A program made the translations under genes and the position numbers. The notes below the pieces were generated by a model. That model worked only from the letters and a program-made list of their open reading frames with translations. It searched no databases and was not told the origin of the DNA. Positions 10,921 to 23,450 of a DNA stretch of 64,000 nt are shown piece by piece. Each line of letters opens with the position of its first letter. The stretch's first letter is position 1. The stretch comes from Carettochelys insculpta (lineage: Eukaryota; Chordata; Testudines; Carettochelyidae), in contig NC_134138.1 in NCBI RefSeq assembly GCF_033958435.1, forward strand, positions 204,919,298 through 204,983,297. The letters run 5' to 3'.

Positions 10921-12540
10921 GTAGAAGACGTGTGTGTATGGCAAACTGGATGGAATGCCAGTCTGCTGCCAAGGGAGAAGGAAACAGAATCCTGTAGGTA
11001 CCATTTCCTCCCTTCAAGCAGGGAAGGGAAGAGCCACATATTGAAGGCCCCTCCAGTGCAGGACCACTTTAGTTTGTAACCTACATTCTCCACCAACACA
11101 AACCAATAAAAACAAGCAACAAGGCAACAAACAGCTAAGTCATCATTCAACACCCCATTTACACACCCCTCACAGATTCCTCTTCTGAACCTCAGCAACC
11201 ACCCTTCAGCCACACGTAACCCACTTATCTCCACCCTAATCCTGAACAACTAACAGCCTTCACTCTAACCGTGCTTATTATTGTTTTTTAACTCATGTTC
11301 TTTGAGGAGCAGGGGGTTTATTTGATAGATAATAGTTTTTGCTGTAGTTTTGTACCAGTATATGTAAATAAGATACACAAAGTACTAGGTTATGGATAAT
11401 TACTATGAGTTTATATTTCCTGTTTAATGGTTAGGTAAATTTATGGGCATGGATAATTCAAGCTGTGATTGTTCTAAATTGGGTGGTCACAATAAAAAAT
11501 TGAAATCTGCAAGTGTGCACACATTGTGTATTATATTTATGATCTCAGTTCAGGTTGCCAGCTAGTTTTCAGAATGACAGTGGAGACACAACGTGGGCAA
11601 ATGTTGTTCCCCATTAATAATTTTACCAAAAAAGTTTAATGGAGACTGCAACTGGCCCTGGGTTTTTATTGTGCCAAATTTGGAGAATAAAATAAATCTT
11701 TAAATTATAAAACAGATTTTATTCCTGCTTTCAGCTGAAATTGTAAAGCAAGCTTAACTGTGGTGTCACTACAACTGTATATAGTGGTTAACAGAGCTGG
11801 TCAATAAAAATAAAGCATTTTTTTCCAAAAATAGTCTTATTTCAAATAAATACTTTCAGTAATTGTCAAAGTTGTCAGAATTTTGTTTTTGTGAAACAAT
11901 ATTTTCCCTATATAGTTTGTTTTTCTAAATCAGAAATATCATCCAAATGGTTGTACTTTCAACAACCATTTTGATAAATTGATACAGATATCAATTAAAA
12001 ATTAAAATATTAGATTATGTGGAGGAGCTATTGAAAGGTTTTAAAACAAAATATTGGACCATTCCAAGTCCTTGAAAACAGAAACAGTTTCAAATTTGCA
12101 CATAAATTGACTTTCATATTTCAACTAGCTCTAGTTGTTCAGGTTTCATAGTAAACAGATGCAAAAACCAGGACACAGGCTCTGTACATCTTATACCCTA
12201 AATGATACAGACTGTACAGCTATCAGAGGTAAGTTGCCATGTGGACACACTTGAAAAAGTTTAAGTTGAGATCAATTCCAAATACTGGGGACAGGATGCA
12301 ATAAGGCTCTGGACTGGGAGAAGGATGCAGATTTGGCAAGTGGAAGGAGAGTTTGTAAAAGGCTTAGCAAGCAATATTGCCAAATCTAAGCCTCCAAAAC
12401 TCAAGAGTCAGGCATCCCAATATTAGATTGCCTTAAAAAGCCATAAGCTGTTTTAAACACTAAATTGGGATTCCTTGTATTTGCCTTGTGTTTGACCCAT
12501 TAGGGTACACTTGAATGATGGTTTCAGTTTCTGCAAATCT
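10921..12540. other. Unassigned AT-rich stretch
   Basis: No recognisable genes or repeats; long A/T runs and only short open frames. Confidence 0.5.
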
Positions 12541-12554
12541 GTGAGGGCTAGAAA

Positions 12555-12775
12555 CTTCTATATATCTATATGTATATGTAGAGTGTTGGTGTGCCTGTCT
12601 GTCCATGAGTCCATTCATCCATCTGTGAGTCCATTTGTTTACGAACGCCTCCTAAATGGTGAAACCCGGGACCACCAAATTGGGTATGTAACTTCCTAAC
12701 TTCAAGTAAGGTAAGAAGCTGGTCGTACCAGGGCAATGGGCTATGCCTGGAATCTGACTGTTTTCATAAAACAGA
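12555..12775. repeat. Possible dispersed repeat (TGTCTGTCCATGAGTCC start)
   Basis: Begins next to a TATATATCTATATGTATAT stretch, continues TGCCTGTCTGTCCATGAGTCC, then CCTCCTAAATGGTGAAAC and CCAAATTGGGTATG. This wording occurs in dispersed repeats of reptile genomes as I remember them. Class not assignable by eye; boundaries approximate. Confidence 0.3.
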
Positions 12776-13204
12776 AAGGGAGGGGTCTGAGAGCAGGAAC
12801 AGTTATGCTCCACAATGACAGGGGACAGGGAGTGCAGGCACAGTTGGACAGTTATACTGCGGAGTGATCAAAGTGGGGCAGCCACATCAGGAAGAGAGTG
12901 GCCAGCTGGGCCTATGGCTCTCCATGTTGCTGGACAGCAGCCCAGGAAAGTGGCTTCACTTCACCAAACCCCTGCCCCAATCCTCAGTGCTGGATGGGGC
13001 GAGAGTCCCGTCAACCAGCAGCTCTGCAGGGGCACACAGCCCTGGCCCCACACAGAAGGAGCTGCTAGCTGGGAAGCATGGGCCCAGGAACCCCAGCAAA
13101 TGCCCATCATCAGAGCAGCTCAGCCCTTGCCATCACAAGTGGCCCAAGTGCTGCCCCAGTCCTCATAGCCCCCTACTTCAAGTCCTCCACCCAGAATCCC
13201 CTGC

Positions 13205-13470
13205 ACTTTGCCATGAATCCTGCACCCCTCTGCCATGAGCCCCCCACATCTCCCACCCCTTGCCCTGACTCCTGCATCTCCACCACCTGCCCTGAGCCCC
13301 CCACATCTCCCACCCCTTGCCTTGACTCCTGCATCTCCACCCCCTGCCTGAGCCCCCCACATCTCCAACTCCCACCCTGACTCCTGCACCTGCACCACCT
13401 GCCCTAAGCCCCCCCATACTTCCCAGACCACTGCCCTGACTCCTGCACCCCCAACCCCTGCTCTGATCCC
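13205..13470. repeat. C-rich minisatellite, unit about 57 bp
   Basis: About four to five degenerate copies of a 57-bp unit that alternates CCCTGAGCCCCCCACATCTCC with CCCTGACTCCTGCATCTCCAC. It has the same character as the cores of the hAT MITEs at 9824-10912 and 56500-57477. It probably belongs to a larger, poorly bounded element covering about 12800-13500. Confidence 0.7.
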
Positions 13471-13538
13471 ATATCCACCTAACCACCCGCTCTGAGTCCC
13501 CTCAAGGACCCAAGCAACACTGACTAAACCCTCTAGTC

Positions 13539-13771
13539 CAGCATTTCCCAAAGCATGGTCTGTGGCCCAGTACCCGTCTTTGGAAAAACAATACCGGTCC
13601 TTAAGAAATATACAAATTATCACTATATACTTTTATTATCGTGAATAAATAACGAACAGTGAAAATTCATTTTGCGTTCTTTTATGTAATATGTTTTTAT
13701 ATTTTTGGGTTGCAAAAAAAAAGGTACTGAAAAAAATCAGATCCCAACTATATAAAGTTTGGGAAACCCTG
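13539..13771. mobile_element. hAT MITE with perfect 8-bp TSD
   Basis: Ends CAGCATTTCCCAAAGCATGG and, inverted, CAGGGTTTCCCAAACTTTA. Flanking duplications CTCTAGTC are identical at 13531-13538 and 13772-13779. The interior is AT-rich and non-coding. It resembles the CAGGGGTTCTCAAA-type hAT MITEs of amniotes. Confidence 0.85.
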
Positions 13772-13779
13772 CTCTAGTC

Positions 13780-14892
13780 TAAAAATAAAAAAGAAACCTG
13801 AGAGTCTTGTAATATAACATGACTCCAGCAGCTGAGGCATTAAAAAAACACAGCAAATATCACACATCACCTGATAAAATTCTGAGCTGGTAACTTATTT
13901 CACAGGGAGTAGGTAGGAATTATATTGCTGATACAGGCCCTGATTCAGCAAAGTACTTAAGGAAATGATTACATATCTCTACAGAAAAACACTCAAGTAT
14001 GTGCTCAAAGTCCTTAGAAGTTACACCAAGTGAGTGCTTAAATGCTTTGATGAAGAAGAGATGCAAAAATTCACATTACAGTTACACAGGAATGTATCCA
14101 AAGCAGGGATAAAAAAATTATCTGAGATAAAAGCATACCACCTCAAGCTCTACATTAATTTATATAATTATTGTGCATCATGCTTAATAGCCAAGTAAAA
14201 ACACAAAATCCCAGCCTGAGCAGTTTATAGTGTAGGTTAACCACAATTTAACTGACCCTTATTTTAAAAAGTTTGATTAACTTCTTTATTATTTAGTTGT
14301 TTTTAATGTTCAAACTTCTGCTGTTGTGGGTTAGCACTAGGTCTGGAAGTGGAAGTTCTGATGCACCACAGGAAAGACTGTTCTCATAGGTATTTCCTGC
14401 CTGGCTGGAAGCAGAAAAGTACCAGAAATCACATGCAAACTAGACTTCCTGCCCAATTTTGGAGATTAAGAAGTTCAGCTAAATCCTCAGCTAAGGACCT
14501 AAGTAATTTGGTAGTTATCCAGACTAACACTAAGCTCTGAAATTTATTAGATCTGCCCATCACTACGTCATAGTTATTTGAGAGGAAAAAATTGATTCCT
14601 ATCTACTACATATAAACATTTATTTTTAATACAAAGTCAAATTTTATTGTCCTTTCCTTTTAAAAAAAGGGCCGGGGAGAAGTATCAGAAAAAATGCCTT
14701 TGTGTAGTATTTTTTTCTGTTTATTTATGACATCAAACTACAAGGAAACTAGTAATTTATTATTGTTAATAATAATAACAATCGTGTGGATACAAAACAT
14801 CCTCCATCAAAAATCAGAAAATTACGGTAGCTTTATAATACTCCTTTGAGGCAGGTATTCTCATCCTTGATTTAGAAAGGGAGAAGCTAGAT
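13780..14892. other. Unassigned AT-rich stretch
   Basis: No gene or clear repeat. A region near 14830-14880 (GAGGCAGGTATTCTCATCC...TTTAGAAAGGGAGAAGC) has weak ancient-SINE wording. Confidence 0.5.
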
Positions 14893-14895
14893 ATA

Positions 14896-15331
14896 GGCCA
14901 TGTCTACACTAGCCCCAAACTTCGAAATGGCCATGCAAATGGCCATTTCGAAGTTTACTAATGAAGCGCTGAAACGCATATTCAGCGCTTCATTAGCATA
15001 CGGGCGGCCGCAGCACTTCGAAATTGACGCGCCTCGCCGCCGCGCAGCTCGTCCAGACGTGGCTCCTTTTCGAAAGGACCCCGCCTACTTTGAAGTCCCC
15101 TTATTCCCATGAGCTGATGGGAATAAGGGGACTTGGAAGTAGGCGGGGTCCTTTCGAAAAGGAGCCCCGTCGGGACGAGCTGAGCGGCGGCGAGGCGCGT
15201 CAATTTCGAAGTGCCGCGGCCGCCCGCATGCTAATGAAGCGCTGAATATGCATTTCAGCGCTTCATTAGTAAACTTCGAAATGGCCATTTGCGTGGCCAT
15301 TTCGAAGTTTGGGGCTAGTGTAGACACGGCC
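14896..15331. mobile_element. Long palindromic Harbinger-type MITE
   Basis: A near-perfect palindrome: each arm of about 218 bp runs from GGCCATGTCTACACTAGCC through AACTTCGAAATGG, the GCGCTTCATTAG block and TTTCGAAAGGACCCCGCC to GGGAATAAGGGGACTT, then turns at CATGAGCTGATG (about 15108-15119). Flanks are ATA at 14893-14895 and 15332-15334, a 3-bp duplication consistent with PIF/Harbinger transposition. It is CpG-rich, hence little decayed. Open frames on both strands are mirror images of each other and not genes. A sister copy is at 49800-50223. Confidence 0.88.
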
Positions 15332-15639
15332 ATAGAGAAGTAAATACTCACATTTTCAAAAGGGGTTTCTAATTTTGCATGCCTCTGTTTTTTGATGCTC
15401 AATTCAAGGTAGGCTGACAAATTTTCAGAAGTGCTGAGTGCTCAGAGCTTCTATACATCTCCATAGGAGAAGAAAGTGCTCAGCATCTGAGAGAACTGAG
15501 CCTGAGGTATTGTCATGAACTGGCTGACTACTGGAAGCTGTTTATCTGCAATGCAACATCCAGCCAGCAGAAGAGCTCCATAATCTCTTCAACACAGGAG
15601 AAAAGTACTTTCAGAGTTGAGGAGAGACCCCTGAGAGAT

Positions 15640-15833
15640 GTAGGTAAGCTGACCTAAGCCCCAGTGTAGATGGTGCTCGATCAACAGAATAATTCTTCCC
15701 TCAACCTAGCTCCCATCTCATGTAGAAGTTGATTTACTACAGTGACAGTTCCTGACACTTTTGTAAGTATCTACACAATAGTACCACAGAAGTGGCACTG
15801 CAGCTCTCATGTTTCTTGTGTAGATATGCCCTC
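15640..15833. mobile_element. GTGTAGA-type MITE fragment
   Basis: Contains GACCTAAGCCCCAGTGTAGA, AGAATTCTTCCCTCAACCTAG, AGTTGATTTACTACAGTGAC and TTGTGTAGATATGCCCTCAG, in the order of the turtle MITE family seen better preserved at 61019-61292. No target duplication found. Confidence 0.5.
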
Positions 15834-15939
15834 AGGGTGTGGTACACGTACCACACTATCAAAAATCCAGGAGACTGACATATATATATATAGCACTCAC
15901 AACCACTCCCTGCAGTGGGGACAGTCACAGCATGTCAAC

Positions 15940-16050
15940 ATGTGCTCCCAAAATCAGTGGTTACTTCTGAAAATGTTACCTTTTGTGATTTGTCCATTGT
16001 CACACCAGAAATCTGTGGCAGAGGTGAGAACAGAAACCAAATCACCTGAC
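15940..16050 (+). repeat. Ancient SINE remnant
   Basis: CATTGTCACACCAGAAATCTGTGGCAGAGG-type wording matches the old amniote SINE segment also seen near 6120. It is diverged and short. Confidence 0.35.
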
Positions 16051-16059
16051 TAGTGCTAA

Positions 16060-18590
16060 TAACAACACCGTACTTCTGAAAAGAAAAGGAAAAGGGCACT
16101 GAGGGAATGCAGTTTGATTGTAAAATATCTTAAACAATGACCTCCACCACAGGCTCTTCTGTTCGATTTTCTCACTGCCTATAGGCATCCCCTAAATGCC
16201 TTCTATAATGTTAGAGGTGGTAAGCTTTCAATACACCACCCAAAAGGAGATGCCTCGGAACCTGAGCCTGCAATATCTTCTCACCTCTGACAGAGAGGAA
16301 ATAGTACAGACAGCTGGGATGGCACATCTGCTGTGCAAACCTGCAATGACATCTCTTTGGCTGTAATTTCATGTAGATTAGAGCTGCATAATTAGACAGC
16401 ATCAGAAATATCTGTGCATCTTTGCAAAGTACCATGAGAAGAAATACCATAATAGATAGCCTCTATTGATCAGTCACTAGTGGCTAGTAGCCTGGACTTG
16501 TACAAAAATTGTGCTGATGCATGTCAAAGGTCAAAATGTGTCACATACCAAAGAACATCAGACACTTTCCAGTTTGCGAGCAGCACAATTCCTTCAGCGC
16601 TTTGCACCTCTACAATTATTTTTAAAAATGTTTTTGATAAGCTGCCAATTTAAAAGGTGTGACTTTTCTCAGCCCTCTGTTCTTTTTAATGTAGGGATTT
16701 TAAAAAATTGCCATTGGGGTTAGAAGTTTTGTTTGATCATTTGTTTTTTGCTGTTTTACATAAAGTCAACAGTATAATGCTCCCTCCCAGTTATTGTCAT
16801 TGTTTTTTAAACATAATGTTAACTAAAGAAATAAAGCCATTAAATGTATTCTCTACTAAAGTAAGCACACTGAATTATACCCCTAAAAATAACATTCTCA
16901 GTTTTTTTCTTAGCATGAACCACTTCCTAATAGAGAAACTGATCTGCAAACCAACTCACTTCCAAACATAAGTCACCCACCCATAGTTAAAAGAAGTTGT
17001 TGAATGTGGTTCAAATCTAGTTAAAGGCTAACAGGAAGCAACAAGTTTGACACCCATTGGGTATCTTAGTTGTTCTTTATCTTACTTTCCAGCCTTAGCA
17101 CTTTTTTCTTTGTTTGCTTAAACTTAATCTTTGGGATAACTGCAAAAGAAAAAATATATAAGCATTTGGTTTTGTATGATTTTGTTGTTTTGAGAGATAT
17201 AAAGAAGATCTGAATTTTGCTTTTCTTAAATTATCTGTCCTTGTTACCTTTTTCATTTTTTGAAATATTGAGACTAAAATCTGACTTTCCCCAGATGTTT
17301 CAGAGCACGGCTATTGTGAGATCTAACTTTTTAATTAGAATGTTCCTGGTATTATAGCTTTAAGAAAGATATTCTTTCTCCAAAATACTAATTAGCCACA
17401 GAAGTTAAATAGGTATTAAAAATCCTTTTCTCTTAAGTCTTGCAGAATGCAAAAAACATTTAGAATACTCCTATACTTCTTTTTTGGGGAAAAAAATTCC
17501 TCCAGGCCCAGAAGTAAAATTGGTCACAAGTTATTTTTCTTCATTGACAGATCATGCTTTGAATCGAGTTTTGTGACTTGAGTGGATTTATTTTTTCTTA
17601 GAATCCAAAGAAAGAAAATAAGCCAAAGAAACCTATGAAACTATACCTGTAATAAGTCTTTTTGAAACAGATGATTGGCATGTATGTGGAATATTAGTCT
17701 ACTGTATTGATCTATACTTCAAGGCTCTTTAAATTCAGGTATGGTTTTGACACAATATGTATTGATTATCTTAAAGCTCTTGACCTGCATTACAGTGTTA
17801 AGTGCTATTCTAATCTAAATGTGGAGAATATTGTGTAAATGCAATGTAAGTATATATCAATGACATTACGCAATAAGTGTAATTGCATAATCAGTAATGC
17901 AAAGTTTATTTTAGGAGTTTTAGTTGCTTCTCTACGACGCTTATTCCAACTAATGTGTTCGGGAAATTTTCCCTTACACTTTCCCAGATGTTTTTTAAGT
18001 ATAAAAGAAATGTACAGCTCAGTATAGACATATCATTTGTATCTTATTTACAAATCCTCCTTAAAAACAATGTGTTTTCAGTGGCACTACAGCCATATAA
18101 AACTGAAATAATGCAATGGTGAATCTGGTACTCTTTTTTAAAACACACACAATCAACTTTACAGATTTAATTAGCCTTCTGGATGTGTGGAAAAGTAAGC
18201 AATCACTTTAAAATTGCTTTAATTTTTTGTGGTTCTTGGGAAGTTGTTAAATTTTTTCATCAAAAAGTGTAGTCACCGGCAATTTTTTTTTTAAATTTAA
18301 CAATATAGAAATCAAAACTGAAATATTCAGTTTGAACCTCTTTGAAGTTCAGGCATTATCTCTTTGAGAAAGTTGTACTGGGTTAACTAAACTGGTTTAG
18401 GAAAACCTTAGAAATGTTTAGAAACATTTAGAATCTAAGTGAGCTCCCTGTGTGACTCTGTGGCCAAAAGGTTTTATGAGATCTTTATGAACGTAGTAAC
18501 ACTGGGTCAGACACTAACACATGATGCGAAAGCATAGGATCCGGTCCTGAGGAGAGGGGGACTCAATGGGAGAGCATCTTGAGCCAGGGA
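16060..18590. other. AT-rich region, nothing recognised
   Basis: No coding potential beyond short chance frames and no repeat recognised in about 2.5 kb. This and 18760-21150 are the least repeat-dense parts of the window and would be the first places to look for conserved non-coding DNA by alignment. Confidence 0.5.
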
Positions 18591-18594
18591 AGAG

Positions 18595-18756
18595 CACTCT
18601 CCTGCCAACAAAAAAAAAGCCATTTGTGTGGGTTAGAAATATTTTATCTGCAAAAGTGCCAACAAACAGAATTCACATGTGCTGAATTTTGGCAGCAGGG
18701 CTGTGTCGACACAGCCTTGTTGCTAAAAATGTATAGGTAGACATAGCCTTGGTAAC
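18595..18756. mobile_element. Decayed MITE with GTAGACATAGCC end
   Basis: The right end TATAGGTAGACATAGCC and the centre GTGTCGACACAGCC resemble GTCTACAC-ended MITEs. The left end is not found. Confidence 0.35.
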
Positions 18757-18759
18757 GTA

Positions 18760-21150
18760 TAGTTTATTACTGTGAGTAGTAAGTATTTGGTGGTGTTCTG
18801 TTTATGCTCCAGGTACTCCTTAGGAGTTTTCTTTTATAAAGTTCTAAAATTGTTAAGTTGTCCCTTTTGTCTTGGTTTGCCTCTGCCTCTTACAGTGAGC
18901 ATAGCCCAGCCTAGCCCAGTAAAGTTACATTACATAGATAGGGGAATTTACAGTTGGAGTGCAGAATTGCATTATGTTTGTGTTTGGCAGTGGTGGAATG
19001 GCTGCTGGAATTATTTGTCCAGTTGTAGTGCCCACCTTCCAAGAAGGATGTTAAAAAACAAAGCTCAGAGAAAAGACATAAGGATGAGTAAAAGATTGTA
19101 AAACAGGCCTTATCATGATGGGCTCAGATGCAATCTATTTAGCTTAACAAAGAGAATATCACAATCCAATGTTTAGTTTTTAAAAGGGAGACATTTACTT
19201 TATTATGTTTCTTCCAAATTTTCCTTAAAAAAGAAATCCAAAAAACAGGCCCCCTTTTCTGAACATAATTTGGAACTTCCTTGAAGTTTCAGCTAATCTA
19301 ACAGAAAATGAATAGTCAAGTTTATTAGAATTTCTCAATCCCACGATCAATGCCCTCTTTACTTATATAACGGGGTGCAGCGGAAGTGAAATCTTATTAC
19401 ATTACAAGCACGCACACACACACACAAATTTAATATATATGAAATCTCTGTACAAAAGCCACACACTCCTGTATACATGCACACACACTTATCTGAATAT
19501 AGAAAATCCTAGTGGTGGACTAAGAATCTCTTGGGGTTTCCTTGAAATCTACACTAAATGCAATTTTACTAGATTGCGTTTTCCACACCCTGCAATATAC
19601 AGAAGATCAGTCTAAAGGATCACAGGGTGGTTTAGAATCCCTCAGGTAAGGAATCATTTAAATTACATTAACAAACTGAATGGAACTGCATCATTTGAAT
19701 TAAATCAGTTTTTAAACCAACTTGCTTCAGTCAGTGCAATGATTATGTGTACACAAGGCTTTAGATTGAAACTTATCACCATTGTTTTCATTGAGTGTCT
19801 GAACAGAAAAGTCCAAAATCTTTCAAGCTGCTCTTGTGAAGCCTCTTTCATCTTGAGTTAATATCATGAGATTAACTGATATCATAATGCGTCTATCATT
19901 CAAGATGTCAGAAATCGCAGTTAATTTAATGAGATTTCTGCTGTACGGACTTCAGCTCTTTTTGGAACAACTAAATCTGATTCTGATTCTTAACCGTTGA
20001 ACTCAAATCCTAGCCTAGCTCTACTCTGAATCCAGAACCAAGCACTCCCTTAGCCATTGTCCATGTTTAATCTTGCGTCAGTCTGCTTTCTAAACATCCA
20101 TTTGATTACATATGTTTGTGCTGGAGGGAACAGTGCATGAAGGTATCCACAGATCCTTTACAGTTTGCAAATTTCCACTGAAACTATGGTTTCTTTTATG
20201 AAACACTGAATTAATCTCCTCTCCCCCTCGCCTGAAAAAAGCAGCATTCTTTGGCAATTACTCAAGAAGCTCATGCATTTTGGTTAGTAAAAGAAGTCAG
20301 CAGATAGGAAAGGGCCCCTTCTATTCTGTGGTGGTGGCAAAAGATTTGCTATTACTGTGCATGCTTGCTTGCTAGTTATGAGTGAATACATGATGTTAAA
20401 TGTTAACATTTGTTATTTTGTCAGGTAGCTCCCATTGAAAAAATGGAATTCTCTGTGGGAGACAGAGATGAGGGCAAGAGTCAGAGAACAGAAGCAAGAG
20501 ACACTGGGGAACAGCAACACAAACTAAAATGTAATTATACAATAAGTAAATCAAAGCAGTATCCATCCTTGCTCCATCCTACCTTTTCTACCATCTTGTG
20601 CCTCTCTCCAGTGTTTTTTCCAGAAATAATGTTATTTTTTTTATTCTATATAAAATATGTCAATATATTTCTTCAGGTTATTGTCAGCCTGGTGAACGTT
20701 CTTAATCTTTGATCTCAGTATTTCACCTACTCGTAACCTTTTGACTGCACCAGCAAGATAACCAGACCAACCTACATAAGGTCCCTCACTAGCTCTTTTT
20801 CTCATCTTCTCACAGTCTTTCATCTGGTTTGTTTTCCCATTACATTTTGGCTTTGTGTCAAGTTCTGCATCAAAAGTCAAATTCAAAAGAGAGTCTAGTT
20901 GAATTTAAGAGAATTTTAAGTGGTGAAATTTACACCTTTTTTTCAGCTCCCTGTAAAAGTGTAAGTTAAACCAGCTTCCACTTGTTAGACTTCACACCCA
21001 CAGACTATATGCAACTTAGACCTCCTTACATATTATCTGTGAATCTGAGCAGTATGGAGACACCTGCTCTAGACCTCTTAGCAAAAATAAAAATAAAAAT
21101 AAAAATCACCATTTCTTTGACTGGCCCAGCTCCAGAATGTAACTCAAAGT
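18760..21150. other. AT-rich region with CA microsatellite
   Basis: A (CA)n run lies at about 19411-19427. Otherwise no gene or repeat recognised. Confidence 0.5.
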
Positions 21151-21154
21151 ATAT

Positions 21155-21480
21155 CAATAGCTTTTAATGCCAGAAAGGACCATTTTGATCAAATAATCAG
21201 CCCTCCTGCACAAGACAGGCTGCAGAATTTCACTGTGAAATTCCTGCATCAAGTCCTAGACTTTTTATCTTTTAGAAACACATCCAAAAGATGGTGAATC
21301 TACCACCTCCCTTGCTAAGTTGTACCAATTTTTAATTACCCACACTTAAAAATCTGTACAGTACTGTTAGTCTCATTATAACTAGCTTTTACTTCCATCT
21401 ACTGCATCTTGTTATAACTCTCTCTGCTAAATTATGGAGCCTCAGTTATTGGGAATCCTTTCCCTGAGGCAAACAAAACC
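21155..21480 (-). mobile_element. Old CR1-type LINE remnant, minus strand
   Basis: The plus strand reads as the reverse complement of an old CR1 subfamily 3' region: GAAATTCCTGCATCAAG, TTTAGAAACACATCCAA, GAATCTACCACCTCCCTTGC, AGTTGTACCAATTTTTAATTACC, ATCTTGTTATAACTCTCTCTGC. Highly diverged and 5'-truncated. Confidence 0.55.
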
Positions 21481-21763
21481 TTCTATATGACAAAAATGCT
21501 TAAAATGCCAAAGTTGGTAAGGCGTAGTAAGTCATACCATTATAGTTAAAACAGTAAACCCTTCCTCCCCGAGTTTGAATGGAATTATATTAGTATAACG
21601 TTACTGGGTACAGGTTTTGCTGTTCCAATAAAGGAAGGGGAATAACTGTACTGGTTTACGTCACCAACTCTTCTGGTATAAGTGTATTCACACTAGGACA
21701 TTTAGGGGGTGTACTTGTCACTAGAAACAAATACAAAACCAAATCACATCCTAAATCAAAATA

Positions 21764-21940
21764 GTAACACAGAGGGAGCTGTGCTAGTTTATAAACTATC
21801 AAAACAAAAAAGAAGTCAAGTACCGCTTTAAAGACTAACAAAATAATTTATTAGGTGAGAAGTGGGCCTGTCCCATGAAAGCTCACCTAATAAATTATTT
21901 TGTTAGTCTTTAAAGTGCTACTTGACTGCTTTTTTGTTTT
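21764..21940. mobile_element. Inverted dimer of PLE tails (family B)
   Basis: The left arm (minus orientation) runs from AGTAACACAGAGGGAGC to TTATTAGGTGAG. The right arm (plus) runs from AAGTGGGCCTGTCCCATGAAAGCTCACC through TTAGTCTTTAAAGTGCTACTTGACTGC. Together they form a hairpin of about 70 paired bases per arm. The insertion is flanked by a perfect 10-bp duplication AATCAAAATA at 21754-21763 and 21941-21950. The tail is that of the PLE at 40820-41785. Confidence 0.8.
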
Positions 21941-21950
21941 AATCAAAATA

Positions 21951-23164
21951 ATTGTACACATGCCACTTTCAAGAGTAGACTATGCTTCAGAGGAGGTATT
22001 AGCAGATGTGGCCAACTGGTGGACTGCTCTGAATACTGCACTGGTGTTACCTGTTGATCTAGGTATTAACATGAAACTCTCGACTGTCATCCTTACGGTT
22101 TTTTGGACTCCTCTCTCCCATAAGATTATGTATCACTCCTGGAAATGTGGCTTTAGAAAGCAGCGAAACAGCACCTGTCAGTAAGTATCTGAGAACATGA
22201 TAGCACAGGATCAGTTTCAGCCATGTATTTTATCTGTGGTTTAGTGAAAACCACTTGAAACAGCACCATTTGTCCACAGATCAGCTCTGCTATGTTCTTA
22301 TTCCAAACTTCCTGTACAGATAGGTGATTAGCTTGCCAGCCATGGTAATGGCGCTTTACGTTGGGCCAGCCATTCATGCTGCAGAGACTCTTGTATTACA
22401 AATTTAAAGTCTTTCCTATACATGCTACATCTCTAACACAAGTAGTAAATGATTAAAACACAGTTGTAAAAGTTGTCCCGATAATCTACCTATGATACTC
22501 ATAGGGCTTCTGTTCCATAGCTGTATGCCACACAGTCTTTTCTACTTCATCACAACCAACACTGCCAAACCAAACTTTGATGAGCTGACACTGGATCTGT
22601 ACATTTGAACTACCCTTATCAGTGTCATAGGTGAGCACATCAAGGTCTGTATGTGAAAGTCCATGGAGTGTGGAGCCTGACAGCTTCAGAGTTTACAAGG
22701 CCAGAATTTAGAAAGTTGGCTAAATATTTTTTTAAAGTAGCAAAAATGTCCACTTATTGGAAACAATAAGGTTGGTATAGATGAATATAATCCAGAGGGA
22801 TGGGAAGTCACTTTGCTGTAAAACTGAACAATCTGTGTCAATGATAAAGACAGACAAATGCCGGTGCTCTATATCTACCACATCTCATACAGATGAATCA
22901 AAGTGGGGTCATGCAGAACTGGTATTCCTCAGGAAGCTTCTTCAAACCACATATAACACCAATACAGTTGATGTCCTGATTGCTGGTAGCCTTCACATAA
23001 ATATTCCCTCTTTTATTCATGTGGGAACAAATAAAAATGAGTGGCAAGAAAAGACACTTGTGGTTGTGTGGTGGATTTGATGCCACCACCTGCATAGGGA
23101 TATCTGCATGTATACTGGTACCACTTCTTCTCAAATACATTTGAACAGTGAGTGCAATGACACC
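21951..23164. other. Unassigned non-coding stretch
   Basis: No gene or repeat recognised. Confidence 0.5.
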
Positions 23165-23450
23165 TTAGCCGTGTCTACACGTGCACGCTACTTCGAAGTA
23201 GCGGCACTAACTTCGAAATAGAGCCCGTCACGGCTACATGCGGCGGCCATCAGCTGTGCAGGAAGCTGAGGGAACGTGCAGGCAGCAGCTCAGACACGCG
23301 GCCAGCCTGCACGTCCCTCAGCAGCCACAGGAGGCACAGGACTTTTAATGGCCTCCCGGCAGCCCCCCCAGCACCCCCAAGGGGAGCCAGGGCAGCCAGC
23401 CCAGCCAGGCTTGCAGCCAGGCCGGCAAGCGGCAGCGGGGCCCCTCCTGG

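Noticed and set aside
13190..13470. CRISPR-like array
   Set aside because: Units are contiguous degenerate tandem repeats with no unique spacers, in a vertebrate context.
13120..13623. 167-aa Gly-rich minus-strand frame
   Set aside because: Encoded by the 57-bp minisatellite; the periodic peptide mirrors the DNA repeat.
14900..15420. Pairs of 60-110-aa frames on both strands in the palindromic MITE
   Set aside because: The two arms are reverse complements, so the same peptide appears on both strands; no gene.
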